Notes: generated from the letters alone by a model not told the origin. A stretch of 7,373 nucleotides of DNA from a bacterium (GCA_021839785.1 JAKCAB010000039.1:1-7373); one strand, 5' to 3'. Shown: positions 1 through 7,373, numbered from the stretch's first letter. Program-made: numbers and translations.

Positions 1-762
1 AGCGAGATCACGCGCCGTTACGGCCCGGCGGGTTTGCCCGAGGACACCATCCGGCTGCATTTCAAAGGCTCGGCGGGTCAGAGCTTCGGCGCGTTCATGC
101 CCCGGGGCATGACCTTCACGCTCGAAGGCGACGCCAACGACTATCTCGGCAAAGGGCTTTCGGGCGGGAAGATCATCGTGTATCCGCCGGCGGGCTCCAC
201 ATTCGAGCCGGGCGAGAACATCATCGTCGGCAACGTGGCCTTTTACGGCGCGACCAGCGGCGAGGCGTACATCCGCGGCATGGCGGGCGAGCGCTTCTGC
301 GTCCGCAACAGCGGCATCGACGCCGTGGTCGAAGCGGTGGGCGACCACGGTTGCGAATACATGACCGGCGGGCGCGTGGTGGTCCTGGGCCCGGCGGGCC
401 GCAATTTCGCCGCGGGCATGTCCGGGGGCGTTGCTTATGTGCTCGACGAGACCGGCGATTTCGCCCGGCGCTGCAACCTCCAGATGGTCGGCCTGGAGAA
501 ACTCGAGAACCTCGACGAAATCGAGTCGATCCGCGCGCTGATCCAAAAGCACGCCGAGTACACGCGCAGCCGCCGCGCGCTCAAGATGCTCGTTCTGTGG
601 GACGACTACGTGCCCAAGTTCGTCAAGGTGCTGCCAAAGGATTACAAGCGCGTGCTCCAGGCGATGAAACGCGTCAGCGATTCGGGCCTGAGCGGCGACG
701 ACGCCTGGATGGCTGCCTTCGAGGTCAATGCCCGCGACCTGGCGCGCGTGGGCGGCGGTTGA
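1..762 (+). CDS. gltB: Glutamate synthase large subunit (GltB), C-terminal part
   Basis: This is the last 253 residues of the large (alpha) subunit of NADPH-dependent glutamate synthase; the frame is open from base 1, so the gene starts outside the window. The visible part is the GXGXG right-handed beta-helix domain, which packs the synthase against the glutaminase domain. Its repeats are plain: [56 protein letters not shown] and [14 protein letters not shown] helical tail follows (about residues 165-250), ending at TGA 760-762. In known GltB, ammonia released from glutamine travels to 2-oxoglutarate on the FMN/3Fe-4S domain; those domains lie upstream and are not seen. The partner gltD lies downstream on the same strand but is separated from gltB by a hicBA pair. 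The tail looks intact, with no frameshift. Confidence 0.95.
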   Translation, partial: SEITRRYGPAGLPEDTIRLHFKGSAGQSFGAFMPRGMTFTLEGDANDYLGKGLSGGKIIVYPPAGSTFEPGENIIVGNVAFYGATSGEAYIRGMAGERFCVRNSGIDAVVEAVGDHGCEYMTGGRVVVLGPAGRNFAAGMSGGVAYVLDETGDFARRCNLQMVGLEKLENLDEIESIRALIQKHAEYTRSRRALKMLVLWDDYVPKFVKVLPKDYKRVLQAMKRVSDSGLSGDDAWMAAFEVNARDLARVGGG

Positions 763-806
763 CGAAAAGGCGTGTTGACCGGAACATGCGGTAGCGAGTT
801 CGTGCC

Positions 807-1064
807 ATGTTGATTCCGTACATCCGTGCCGCCATGCATCTGGCCCGCTTCGAGCCGATGGAGAACGGCTGCTATTTCGGCGAGATACCGTCCTGCGAGG
901 GCTGTTGGGGCGAAGGCCCCAGCCTGGAGGCGTGCCGCGAGGATCTCGAGGGGGCACTCCAGGATTGGATCGTGGTCCGGCTGCGTCACGGCTTGTCACT
1001 GCCGGTCATCGCCGGAATCGACTTGAATCCGCGGCCGGAGATGGAACATGCCGAAGCCGATTAG
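807..1064 (+). CDS. hicB: HicB-family antitoxin
   Basis: An 85-residue protein that fits the short HicB antitoxin family, which binds and neutralises the HicA mRNA-cleaving toxin. The core shows the HicB pattern of an aromatic/charged first strand (residues 14-20), then GCYFGEIPSCEG (21-32), a turn, and a helix SLEACREDLEGALQDWI (39-55), followed by LPVIAGIDL (65-73). It is the short type that lacks an obvious C-terminal ribbon-helix-helix or HTH DNA-binding domain, so self-repression of the operon is uncertain. It starts at ATG 807, 44 bases after the gltB stop; no good Shine-Dalgarno is visible. Its last 17 bases overlap hicA, typical for co-translated toxin-antitoxin pairs. Identification rests on pattern and on the HicA neighbour. 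Confidence 0.87.
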   Translation: MLIPYIRAAMHLARFEPMENGCYFGEIPSCEGCWGEGPSLEACREDLEGALQDWIVVRLRHGLSLPVIAGIDLNPRPEMEHAEAD

Positions 1065-1272
1065 CTGGCGAGCAACGGTGGCGCGATTGCGCGCCGCCGG
1101 CTGGTCCGGCCCGTATGCGGGCGGACGGCACCCAACGATGATCAACGGACAACACTCACTCACGATCCCAAACCCGCACCGCGGTGACATCGACTGGTCG
1201 CTCTTGAAACGGGTGCTGCGCCAGGCGGGCCTCACGCCCGAGGCTTGGGAACGACTCGGCAAACACGACTGA
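1048..1272 (+). CDS. hicA: HicA-family mRNA interferase toxin
   Basis: A 74-residue protein of the HicA (YcfA-like) toxin family, a double-stranded-RNA-binding-like fold that cleaves mRNA during stress when HicB is lost. The N-terminal helix [14 protein letters not shown] (6-19) leads to [11 protein letters not shown] (21-31). His28 in GGRHP matches the conserved catalytic histidine position of the family (GSHH or GKHP in relatives). It is followed by the strand LTIPNPH (38-44) and the C-terminal helices [18 protein letters not shown] (50-67). A GGAG at 1037-1040, inside hicB, lies 7 bases before the ATG and supports this start. It overlaps hicB by 17 bases and ends 23 bases before gltD, so the whole pair is packed into the glutamate synthase locus. 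Nothing suggests it is broken. Confidence 0.88.
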   Translation: MPKPISWRATVARLRAAGWSGPYAGGRHPTMINGQHSLTIPNPHRGDIDWSLLKRVLRQAGLTPEAWERLGKHD

Positions 1273-1295
1273 TCGCGATTCATTGGCTTTCAATC

Positions 1296-2777
<1,482 letters not shown>

Positions 2778-2814
2778 ACGCCAGGCTCTCGCGCCCAAAA
2801 GCCGGCTGCGATTC

Positions 2815-2828
2815 GCGCCTGCTGGCGC
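2815..2828. terminator. Possible hairpin between convergent gltD and smr
   Basis: A perfect 5-bp stem, GCGCC and GGCGC with a TGCT loop, stands 38 bases after the gltD stop and between two convergent genes, where a bidirectional terminator would be expected. No run of T follows on either strand, so it is not a canonical intrinsic terminator. The rest of 2778-2912 shows nothing else that I recognise. Confidence 0.22.
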
Positions 2829-2912
2829 AATTCGGCGATCCGCCGGTGGCGTGTGGTTCCCAAAGGCAGTCGCGGCGTTCAAGCAGTCTTGGAGACAACC
2901 GCGCCAACCGCG

Positions 2913-3245
2913 CTACCCTGCCGGTTTCAACCGCACGATCGTGGCGCCCCAGCCGCCGTAGGCCGCGCTGGCCTCTGCGAAACCGACCACGTCCGGGTGC
3001 TTGCTGAGGAGCGCGTGCACCGTCCGGCGCAAATTGCCGATGCCTTTGCCGTGGATGACCCGCACTTCCAAGATGCCGCGCGCGCGGCACTCGGCGAGGT
3101 AATCCAGCACGACGTCCTTGACCTGCCGCGGCGTGAAGGTGTGCAAGTCCAGCACGCCGTCGATGGGGAGCGGAACCACCTTGTCGGCGTCGGACAGCGG
3201 CGAGTCCGCCTCGGGCGGGTTGGACGATGATGAAGGACAAGCCAT
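2913..3245 (-). CDS. Stand-alone Smr-domain protein
   Basis: A 110-residue protein made almost wholly of an Smr (small MutS-related) domain, the fold found at the C-terminus of MutS2, where it acts as a DNA or RNA nicking endonuclease; recent work ties MutS2-Smr to collided ribosomes. Seen here: the LDLHTF motif at 32-37, in the variant form of the usual DLHG; the catalytic-loop motif HGKG at 65-68, in VRVIHGKGIGNLRRTVH; and the closing motif GGWGATIVRLK at 97-107. The first 25 residues are Ser/Pro/Asp-rich and probably disordered, so the true start could be an internal codon. ATG 3245 is the only ATG start seen and has no obvious Shine-Dalgarno. No MutS ATPase or other domain is attached. 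It converges with gltD. The substrate cannot be read from the sequence. Confidence 0.88.
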   Translation of the reverse strand: MACPSSSSNPPEADSPLSDADKVVPLPIDGVLDLHTFTPRQVKDVVLDYLAECRARGILEVRVIHGKGIGNLRRTVHALLSKHPDVVGFAEASAAYGGWGATIVRLKPAG

Positions 3246-3250
3246 GACTC

Positions 3251-3266
3251 AAAAGGCTGGGCAGCC
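3251..3266 (-). terminator. Weak terminator-like hairpin upstream of smr
   Basis: Read on the reverse strand, GGCTG-CC-CAGCC is followed directly by TTTT, a small intrinsic-terminator shape. The stem is only 5 bp with a 2-base loop, so it may well not work. It lies just before the smr start and after the end of the short secreted-type reading frame at 3274-3423, whose transcript it could end. Confidence 0.18.
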
Positions 3267-3273
3267 CGTTTTC

Positions 3274-3423
3274 TCATCCCGCCCGGCGACTGCTGTTCCG
3301 CATCGGCTGCCGAGGAACAAACTGTCGCGCGCAGTGACGGGGCGCTTGATCACGCACGAATCCGGGCCGTGCGTGAGCCGTGACCACGGCGGCAAGCAGG
3401 CCAACCCAAACGATCGGTTTCAT
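3274..3423 (-). pseudogene. Short signal-peptide-like reading frame, possible gene remnant
   Basis: A 49-codon frame that begins like an exported protein: MKPIVWVGLLAAVVTAHARPG has one lysine, a hydrophobic core of about 13 residues and an AHA site fit for signal peptidase cleavage. After that the sequence is Arg/Pro/Gln-rich with no recognised fold (residues 22-49) and ends at TGA. This could be the 5-prime stub of a lost secreted-protein gene, a genuine small secreted peptide, or chance in GC-rich DNA. A 9-bp inverted repeat lies across residues 16-24. No Shine-Dalgarno is clear. I do not assign a function. Confidence 0.22.
3350..3376. repeat. 9-bp perfect inverted repeat
   Basis: TCACGCACG at 3350-3358 and CGTGCGTGA at 3368-3376 are perfect inverted copies around a 9-base loop (AATCCGGGC). 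An adjacent imperfect palindrome, GCCGTGACCACGGC, lies at 3377-3390. With no T-run it is not an ordinary terminator. It could be an operator-type site, an RNA hairpin or chance. Confidence 0.5.
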
Positions 3424-3760
3424 ACCGGTGCGAAGGGTTTCACCGGTCCGGCCTGGCCGCAAGTCTGGGGGGCTCCGCCGCGGTCTTGACGCATACCTCG
3501 CCGATGGTTTCGAGGAACCGCTTCTGATCTGTGTTGTGCCGGACGATGGGCTCACGACGATCCCCTCGACTCGTCACCTGGTGAACTGGCGAGCCGTGCC
3601 TACGCCCGATCAGCCCAACGTTGCGCTGCAAATCAAAAGCCCCCAACGTCACCAAAGGAAAATAGTCAAGGTGTAGGCACGACAAGGATCGCCCTGAGCG
3701 AAATCGAATCAAGAATGCAGTGATGCCAACCGACAGGCCATTTGTTAAGGTGCGACAGCG
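3424..3760. other. Stretch without a recognisable gene upstream of the kinase
   Basis: Several reading frames of up to about 98 codons cross this stretch on both strands, but their residue make-up (Arg/Pro/Ser-rich, no domain) looks like GC-driven noise, and none has a supported start. It probably carries the promoter for the kinase operon; I could not find a convincing -35/-10 pair. The only clear signal is AAGGTG at 3747-3752, a Shine-Dalgarno 8 bases before ATG 3761. Confidence 0.4.
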
Positions 3761-3784
3761 ATGAGCATAATTCTGCCAACCGAC
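3724..3784 (+). repeat. 11-bp direct repeat flanking the kinase start
   Basis: TGCCAACCGAC occurs at 3724-3734 and again at 3774-3784, exactly 50 bases apart, on either side of the kinase ATG at 3761. The second copy codes for part of the protein N-terminus (LPTDG). It could be a pair of regulator sites about five helical turns apart, the trace of a small duplication, or chance. Confidence 0.4.
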
Positions 3785-4667
3785 GGCGACATTCGGCGGG
3801 CGCTGCCGCAGATACAGAACCTCGCGCTGCAGGACACCGGCGGCTTCAAGGCTGTGTACCGGGTCACCCTCGGCGGACGGACGGAGGCGCTGAAGCTGAT
3901 TCAGATTCCCGCGTCAGACGGCAGCACCGACGCCGAGGCGTTCAAGCGCGAGATGATCGGGCGAGTGCGCCGCGAGGTCGAAGCGCTGGCGCGTTGCACC
4001 GGGCCGGAGATTGTGAAACTGGGCACGCTGGCCCTCACGCCCTTGACGATCAACGCCGTGGACTATGTGGCGTACTCGGAGGAATTCCTTGAGGGCTGCG
4101 ACCTCTGGAAACTGCTGACAGCAGGTGGGGCAAAACCAACCGAGCAGGAACTTCGGCTGTTGTTCGCCACGCTGCTCAAGGCCGTTCGCGAGATTTGGTC
4201 ACTGGGCTACGTCCACCGGGATATCAAGCCGAAGAATGTGATGAAGCTGACCGCCCCGGCCCGGCAGTTCGTGCTGTTGGATTTCGGCATCGCCTACTCG
4301 GTGCAGGAAACCGGGTTGACCGCAAACGCTACGGGCCGGATGCCGCTGGCCACGTATCGTTACCTCGCGCCGGAGATGATGAACCCCGCCTTTCGCGAGA
4401 CGATTGACTACCGCACTGATCTCTACACCGCCGCGATGACGGTATTACGAATACGGCGCTCAGGCTCACCCGCTGGCGCAGGGCCGGGATGATCTGATGC
4501 GGACGATCTCACGCGCTTTGCATCAACCCGCGACGCCGCTGGCCAACCACCGGAACGATCTGTCCCCCAGCTTCTGCCAGGTCATTGACCAGATGTTGAA
4601 GAAGAAACCGGCGCTGCGCCCGGCCAACCTGAACGCGCTGATCCAAAGAATGGAGAGTGGCACATGA
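3761..4667 (+). CDS. Small Ser/Thr protein kinase, apparent one-base frameshift
   Basis: A eukaryotic-type (Hanks) kinase domain with little else. In the first frame (3761-4492) are a glycine-rich loop DTGGFKAVYRV (25-35), the ATP lysine K45 in EALKLI, a helix-C glutamate (E72 or E74), the catalytic loop YVHRDIKPKNVM (150-161; Asp154, Asn159), DFG at 174-176, TYRYLAPEMM with APE at 203-205, and DYRTDLYTAA with the helix-F aspartate D220. Then the frame goes wrong: kinase C-lobe sequence resumes one base over, at 4446, as YEYGAQAHPLAQGRDDL and continues to VIDQMLKKKPALRPANL, including the conserved arginine of subdomain XI, ending at TGA 4665-4667. Removing one base near 4445 gives a 301-residue kinase whose stop overlaps the next gene as ATGA. 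Without repair the product has 243 residues and an incomplete C-lobe. The cause may be mutation, sequencing error or, less likely, programmed frameshifting. No membrane or sensor domain is attached. Confidence 0.87.
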
Positions 4668-5863
4668 AATTATTCGCTCAACACGGTGCGTCCGAGGGCG
4701 AGAAAATCTCGGAGGGCCTTGCACGAGGTCTGCTCGACGGGGTGATCTACGGCCCCCGCGACGTATCGCTCGCATCGTTGAAGGAGAAACTCGCCACGGT
4801 TGAGACGGCAGCACCAGCCGCCGAACGGTTGGTTGACCCCCAGTACTACGCCATCTTCCTGAACGGTACGGAGGAAGCCCGGCTCGGCTATCTGATGGAG
4901 GAAGACTACAAGTCGTATTTCCAGCCGCGCCGTCGCAGCCAACTGGAACGCGAAAGTCAGATCGAGAAGGAACTGGAAGCTGCGCTGAAGTTCCAGAGTG
5001 GGTTGAACGTGACGGGCGTCATCGCGCCAAACATTCTGATCCCGAACTCGCTCAACTCCATCGAGGTGGTGATCTCCAAGAACTTCATCCGGCTGGCAAA
5101 GCCGCAGTACGCGGCGTTTAAGGACAAGCGGCCCGTGTATGCAACGCTGGCCGTGTCTCGCAACGCGCTGATGGACAAACAGGAGTTGGTGGATTTCGTG
5201 AACGAGATCACGCTGCTGGACAATCCACCGGATGGCTTCTACGTGCTGATCTCGGCCCGGAACACCGAAGCTCGGTCGGACATCTACAACGCGGATGTCA
5301 TCGCCGGGTGGATGTTTATCAATCACGTCCTGGCCGTGAACGGTTTCAAAGTCGTCAACGGCTACTCGGATGTGTTGACGCCGTTCTTGGGTGTGGCCGG
5401 GGGCATGGCGGGCGCGTTGGGCTGGTGGTCGAACCTGAAGATGTTCTCGCTCGACCGCTTTGCTCCGTCAGCGGGTGGCGGGCGCTTGCCCATTCAGCGT
5501 TACCTGTCAGTGGCACTGCTGAATCGGATCACTTTCTTCGAGTTCGACCAACTCCGGACATTGTTCCCCACCGTCGTAAACAAATTGGCAGGGGATGCGA
5601 TTTACGACTCAGCCAACGGTTCAGAACCACCGCGCAACATGGAGGTTGTCCAGTCGTGGGAGGCCGTGAAGGAACTCAACAAACGGCTGGTTGACCCGGA
5701 CAAGGCGAAGGCATTGAAGCAGTGCCGTGAGGCGATCAGGCTGGCCGGGATGAACTACGACGCAGTTCAGCGCTTGGTGCGGTTGGATCAAAAGTCGAAC
5801 GCCGAGCACATCCAGCCCCTGGCGGATGGGCTGGGATTATTTGCGAAGCTGGCTGAGTTGTAG
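4664..5863 (+). CDS. Uncharacterised 399-residue protein coupled to the kinase
   Basis: I do not recognise this family. The start is secure: ATG 4664 overlaps the repaired kinase stop as ATGA, and a GGAG at 4652-4655 lies 8 bases upstream, so the two are probably translationally coupled. No signal peptide is visible; it is likely cytoplasmic. Hydrophobic strands alternate with helices: LLDGVIYG (23-30), YYAIFLNG (61-68), a charged helix at 89-108, NVTGVIAPNILIPNS (115-129), VYATLAVSRN (158-167), GFYVLISARN (191-200) and GFKVVNGYSDVLTPF (227-241). A Gly-rich GVAGGMAGALGWW follows at 243-255. This is compatible with an alpha/beta, perhaps TIM-barrel-like, fold, but that is a guess. The C-terminal third (about 280-399) is mainly helical. 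It may be a substrate, regulator or effector of the kinase; its role is unknown. Confidence 0.85.
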   Translation: MKLFAQHGASEGEKISEGLARGLLDGVIYGPRDVSLASLKEKLATVETAAPAAERLVDPQYYAIFLNGTEEARLGYLMEEDYKSYFQPRRRSQLERESQIEKELEAALKFQSGLNVTGVIAPNILIPNSLNSIEVVISKNFIRLAKPQYAAFKDKRPVYATLAVSRNALMDKQELVDFVNEITLLDNPPDGFYVLISARNTEARSDIYNADVIAGWMFINHVLAVNGFKVVNGYSDVLTPFLGVAGGMAGALGWWSNLKMFSLDRFAPSAGGGRLPIQRYLSVALLNRITFFEFDQLRTLFPTVVNKLAGDAIYDSANGSEPPRNMEVVQSWEAVKELNKRLVDPDKAKALKQCREAIRLAGMNYDAVQRLVRLDQKSNAEHIQPLADGLGLFAKLAEL

Positions 5864-6415
5864 GCTGCGGCTCAGCGACTCCAGCGCCCTTTCCTTGGCT
5901 CTGGGGTTGCGCGGGCCGGAGCAGCGCGGTGAGAACAGCTTGCGGATGGTATCAGTGGCCGGATCGAAACTCCAAAGGCCGACGTTGGATCGGCGGAACA
6001 GGTCGAGTTCGGCCTTGGCAGCGGTGGCAAGATCGGGCGGCAGGACGACCACCGCCAGATCGGCGAAATAGCTGTAGCGGTAGGCTTGAGCGAGTCCCTT
6101 GCGCCAGTCGGCCAGTTTCATCTCGAACGCCGTGAGCTTTTGCCGGTTGAGCAGGGACTTGAGTTTCTCGATGGACAGGGCGCTGCCTTCATCGGGATTC
6201 GTGGCGTGCTGCCATGCAATCCAGACGAAATCCGCGATCCCGAAACCGGACAGGGCGAACTCCCTGCCGCCAAAACCGGCCGGCGCGATGGACTCGATGT
6301 ACGCTTTGCTAAAAGATGAAACGAAGTTGGACTCGCCGCGCTTGCGGGCAAGCGACGCCGGGAGGTTGCGCCTTGGTTGGCGCTGCCTGAATCTGAGCAA
6401 CCGCGCCGTTTTCAT
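5837..6415 (-). CDS. Putative PD-(D/E)XK nuclease-like protein
   Basis: A 192-residue protein whose middle carries the pattern of the PD-(D/E)XK nuclease superfamily: a helix with Glu41 (KAYIESIAP), Asp62 in GFGIADFVWIAW, then Glu98-x-Lys100 in LTAFEMKLADW, and a helix with Gln110 in GLAQAYRYSYFAD leading to the strand LAVVVLP (120-126). The D, E-x-K and Q placement and the AFEMKL..W..A..QA.RY..FAD wording are typical of this fold, but the link is by pattern, with no database search. The basic N-terminus (1-27; nine Arg) could bind nucleic acid, or the true start may be later. No Shine-Dalgarno is seen before ATG 6415. The last 27 bases overlap the end of the 399-residue gene tail to tail. 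Restriction, repair and defence roles are all possible. Confidence 0.75.
   Translation of the reverse strand: MKTARLLRFRQRQPRRNLPASLARKRGESNFVSSFSKAYIESIAPAGFGGREFALSGFGIADFVWIAWQHATNPDEGSALSIEKLKSLLNRQKLTAFEMKLADWRKGLAQAYRYSYFADLAVVVLPPDLATAAKAELDLFRRSNVGLWSFDPATDTIRKLFSPRCSGPRNPRAKERALESLSRSLQLSQLRK
5852..5876. terminator. Hairpin at the convergent gene ends, possible terminator
   Basis: GCTGAG (5852-5857) and CTCAGC (5871-5876) form a 6-bp perfect inverted repeat with a 13-base loop, spanning the stop of the 399-residue gene and lying just inside the 3-prime end of the nuclease gene. There is no T-run, so a role as a bidirectional terminator is only a suggestion. Confidence 0.2.
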
Positions 6416-6763
6416 CGGAATCCGTATGAAGTTAGGTCAATTCGGTCAGACCCCTCAACGGCAAAGTGGACGGTAAAGTGGAAGGATCGGTCACGATCAT
6501 GGCGGGCCGCTTGCCGGACGCCGGAAGACCGGTTTATTCGGCCTTCGCCTGCAAGCGAATCATATAACGGGCCCCCGGCGCCCCCGATTGACCTGCACCC
6601 CCTGGTTTGCGGCGGCAAGAAAAAGTGCGCGCTGCAGATACTTTTGCAGTTGCCGTAGGCATCCAGTCCAACACAACGGCTCATCCTGTCTCGCAGTCCA
6701 GACCCGCAAGCCGTGCTCGTCTTGCTTTGAGTGGCAGCTCTTGAGTGCGCTTCCCAAACGCCG
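6416..6763. other. Stretch without a recognisable gene
   Basis: I see no supportable gene here. Frames crossing it on the reverse strand are Cys/Ser/Arg-rich and without a domain. Two small points: a tandem 12-base unit, AAAGTGGACGGT then AAAGTGGAAGGA, at 6463-6486 (10 of 12 bases alike), and a short protein-like reverse reading, GARYMIRLQAKAE then TAA, ending at 6534, that could be the tail of a decayed gene. It must hold the promoter for the nuclease and the 3-prime end of the DUF2961 transcript, but neither a promoter nor a terminator stands out. Confidence 0.4.
6463..6486 (+). repeat. Two-copy 12-bp tandem repeat
   Basis: AAAGTGGACGGT (6463-6474) is followed at once by AAAGTGGAAGGA (6475-6486), matching at 10 of 12 bases. 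It lies about 50-70 bases upstream of the reverse-strand nuclease start, where a regulator might bind. Two imperfect copies are weak evidence. Confidence 0.4.
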
Positions 6764-7373
6764 CTACTGGTACAGCACCGGTTCTTTCCGCCAATCTTTG
6801 TCCTTGTCGAAGCCCATTTCGGCGACACGCGGACGGCGCTCGCGGAGGCGGACGGATTCGATGCCCAGCAGGCAGCCTTGCGACGCCGGGTTTCGGCCCA
6901 CGCAATCGAGGCGGAGGGTGTAGTCGCCGGGCTCGGGCCAGAAGTCCAGCAGGTGCACCTCTTCGTTCTCGGTCTTGGCGCTGTAGAAATCCACTGGCCC
7001 GCCCAGTTTCACGCCGTTGAGCGAAATCTGGTAGTGGCCGAAGTCGTAGGACTTGGTGGCGTTGACTAGCAGCCGCAACGGCTCCTTCTTCGTCACCTTG
7101 AACGGAATCTCCAGCCAGGCGCCTTCCGGTTGCGCGGGGCGGTAAAGGAGTTGCGGGCCGTCGTAGAAATCGAGTTGCTGCGGCGTGACCTCGCCGGGGC
7201 CGTGGTGGCTGGCGTCGGCGAAGTCGCGGGCGTAGGCGATGACGCGTTCCAGGCTGGGCAGGCGGCGTTCGCTCGCGGGCGGCACGGGCGGCTGCGGGGT
7301 CGGTTCGCCGGTCTGGTACCAGAACGCCACGCTGGCGTAATCGTCTTCGCGCTCGTTCCAACTCGTGGATTTG
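6764..7373 (-). CDS. DUF2961 / GH172-like protein, C-terminal part
   Basis: The last 202 residues of a protein whose start lies beyond the right edge; the reverse frame stays open to base 7373. The first visible stretch, DDYASVAFWYQTGEPTPQPP, matches the end of the DUF2961 catalytic domain, where a YxSVAFWYQ strand and a proline-rich segment are usual. DUF2961 is now glycoside hydrolase family GH172, with members acting on alpha-D-fructofuranosides and other glycans; the substrate here is unknown. After a linker comes a second domain (about residues 60-180 of the fragment) rich in beta strands, including WLEIPFKVTKKEPLRLLVN, HYQISLNGVKLG and GDYTLRLDCVG, like a beta-sandwich carbohydrate-binding module; that is inference. 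It ends at TAG 6764-6766. A GTG at 7330 is an internal valine (SVAFW), not a start. Confidence 0.85.
   Translation of the reverse strand, partial: KSTSWNEREDDYASVAFWYQTGEPTPQPPVPPASERRLPSLERVIAYARDFADASHHGPGEVTPQQLDFYDGPQLLYRPAQPEGAWLEIPFKVTKKEPLRLLVNATKSYDFGHYQISLNGVKLGGPVDFYSAKTENEEVHLLDFWPEPGDYTLRLDCVGRNPASQGCLLGIESVRLRERRPRVAEMGFDKDKDWRKEPVLYQ

Noticed and set aside
1245..1295. An upstream TTG start for gltD
   Set aside because: It would add 17 residues overlapping hicA that do not resemble GltD; ATG 1296 gives the usual MGKPTGF beginning.
4439..4450. Programmed ribosomal frameshift in the kinase
   Set aside because: No recognised slippery sequence or nearby stimulatory structure was seen; a simple indel or sequence error explains it better.
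4670..5326. A 218-codon reverse frame opposite the 399-residue gene
   Set aside because: No domain or plausible start; the forward frame is tied to the kinase by ATGA and a Shine-Dalgarno.
6436..6567. A forward reading NGKVDGKVEGSVT that looks faintly like a bactofilin-type repeat
   Set aside because: It comes from the short tandem repeat at 6463-6486, has no good start and no further repeats.
6681..7361. A 226-codon reverse frame over the DUF2961 gene
   Set aside because: Arg/Ala-rich, domain-free, and out of frame with the clear DDYASVAFWYQ reading.

Overview
The window comes from a GC-rich bacterial chromosome. The broken HicBA-interrupted glutamate synthase locus, the small Smr protein and the GH172/DUF2961-type glycan protein suggest the Verrucomicrobiota/Planctomycetota group, with Verrucomicrobiota more likely. 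This is a judgement from gene style; no rRNA or marker gene is present to prove it. Shine-Dalgarno sequences are weak or absent before several genes.

Layout. Positions 1-2777 are a forward-strand glutamate synthase locus: the C-terminal GXGXG domain of GltB (cut by the window edge), then a compact HicB-HicA toxin-antitoxin pair sitting between gltB and gltD, then complete gltD. GltB and GltD together make glutamate from glutamine and 2-oxoglutarate using NADPH. The convergent reverse gene at 2913-3245 encodes a stand-alone Smr-domain protein. About 500 bp from 3246 to 3760 holds no confident gene, only a short signal-peptide-like reading frame and a 9-bp inverted repeat.

Positions 3761-6415 form an accessory block. 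A small Ser/Thr protein kinase (3761-4667) has all its catalytic motifs but is broken by an apparent one-base insertion near 4445. It overlaps by 4 bases (ATGA) a 399-residue protein of unknown family (4664-5863). Converging on that pair is a reverse-strand protein with a PD-(D/E)XK nuclease-like core (5837-6415). The combination of kinase, unknown protein and nuclease, beside noncoding debris, is the most interesting part of the window and could be a poorly described defence or stress-response cassette; that function is inference only.

A noncoding stretch (6416-6763) follows, and the window ends with the C-terminal 202 residues of a reverse-strand DUF2961/GH172-like protein (6764-7373). No tRNA, rRNA, CRISPR array or recognisable insertion sequence was found.
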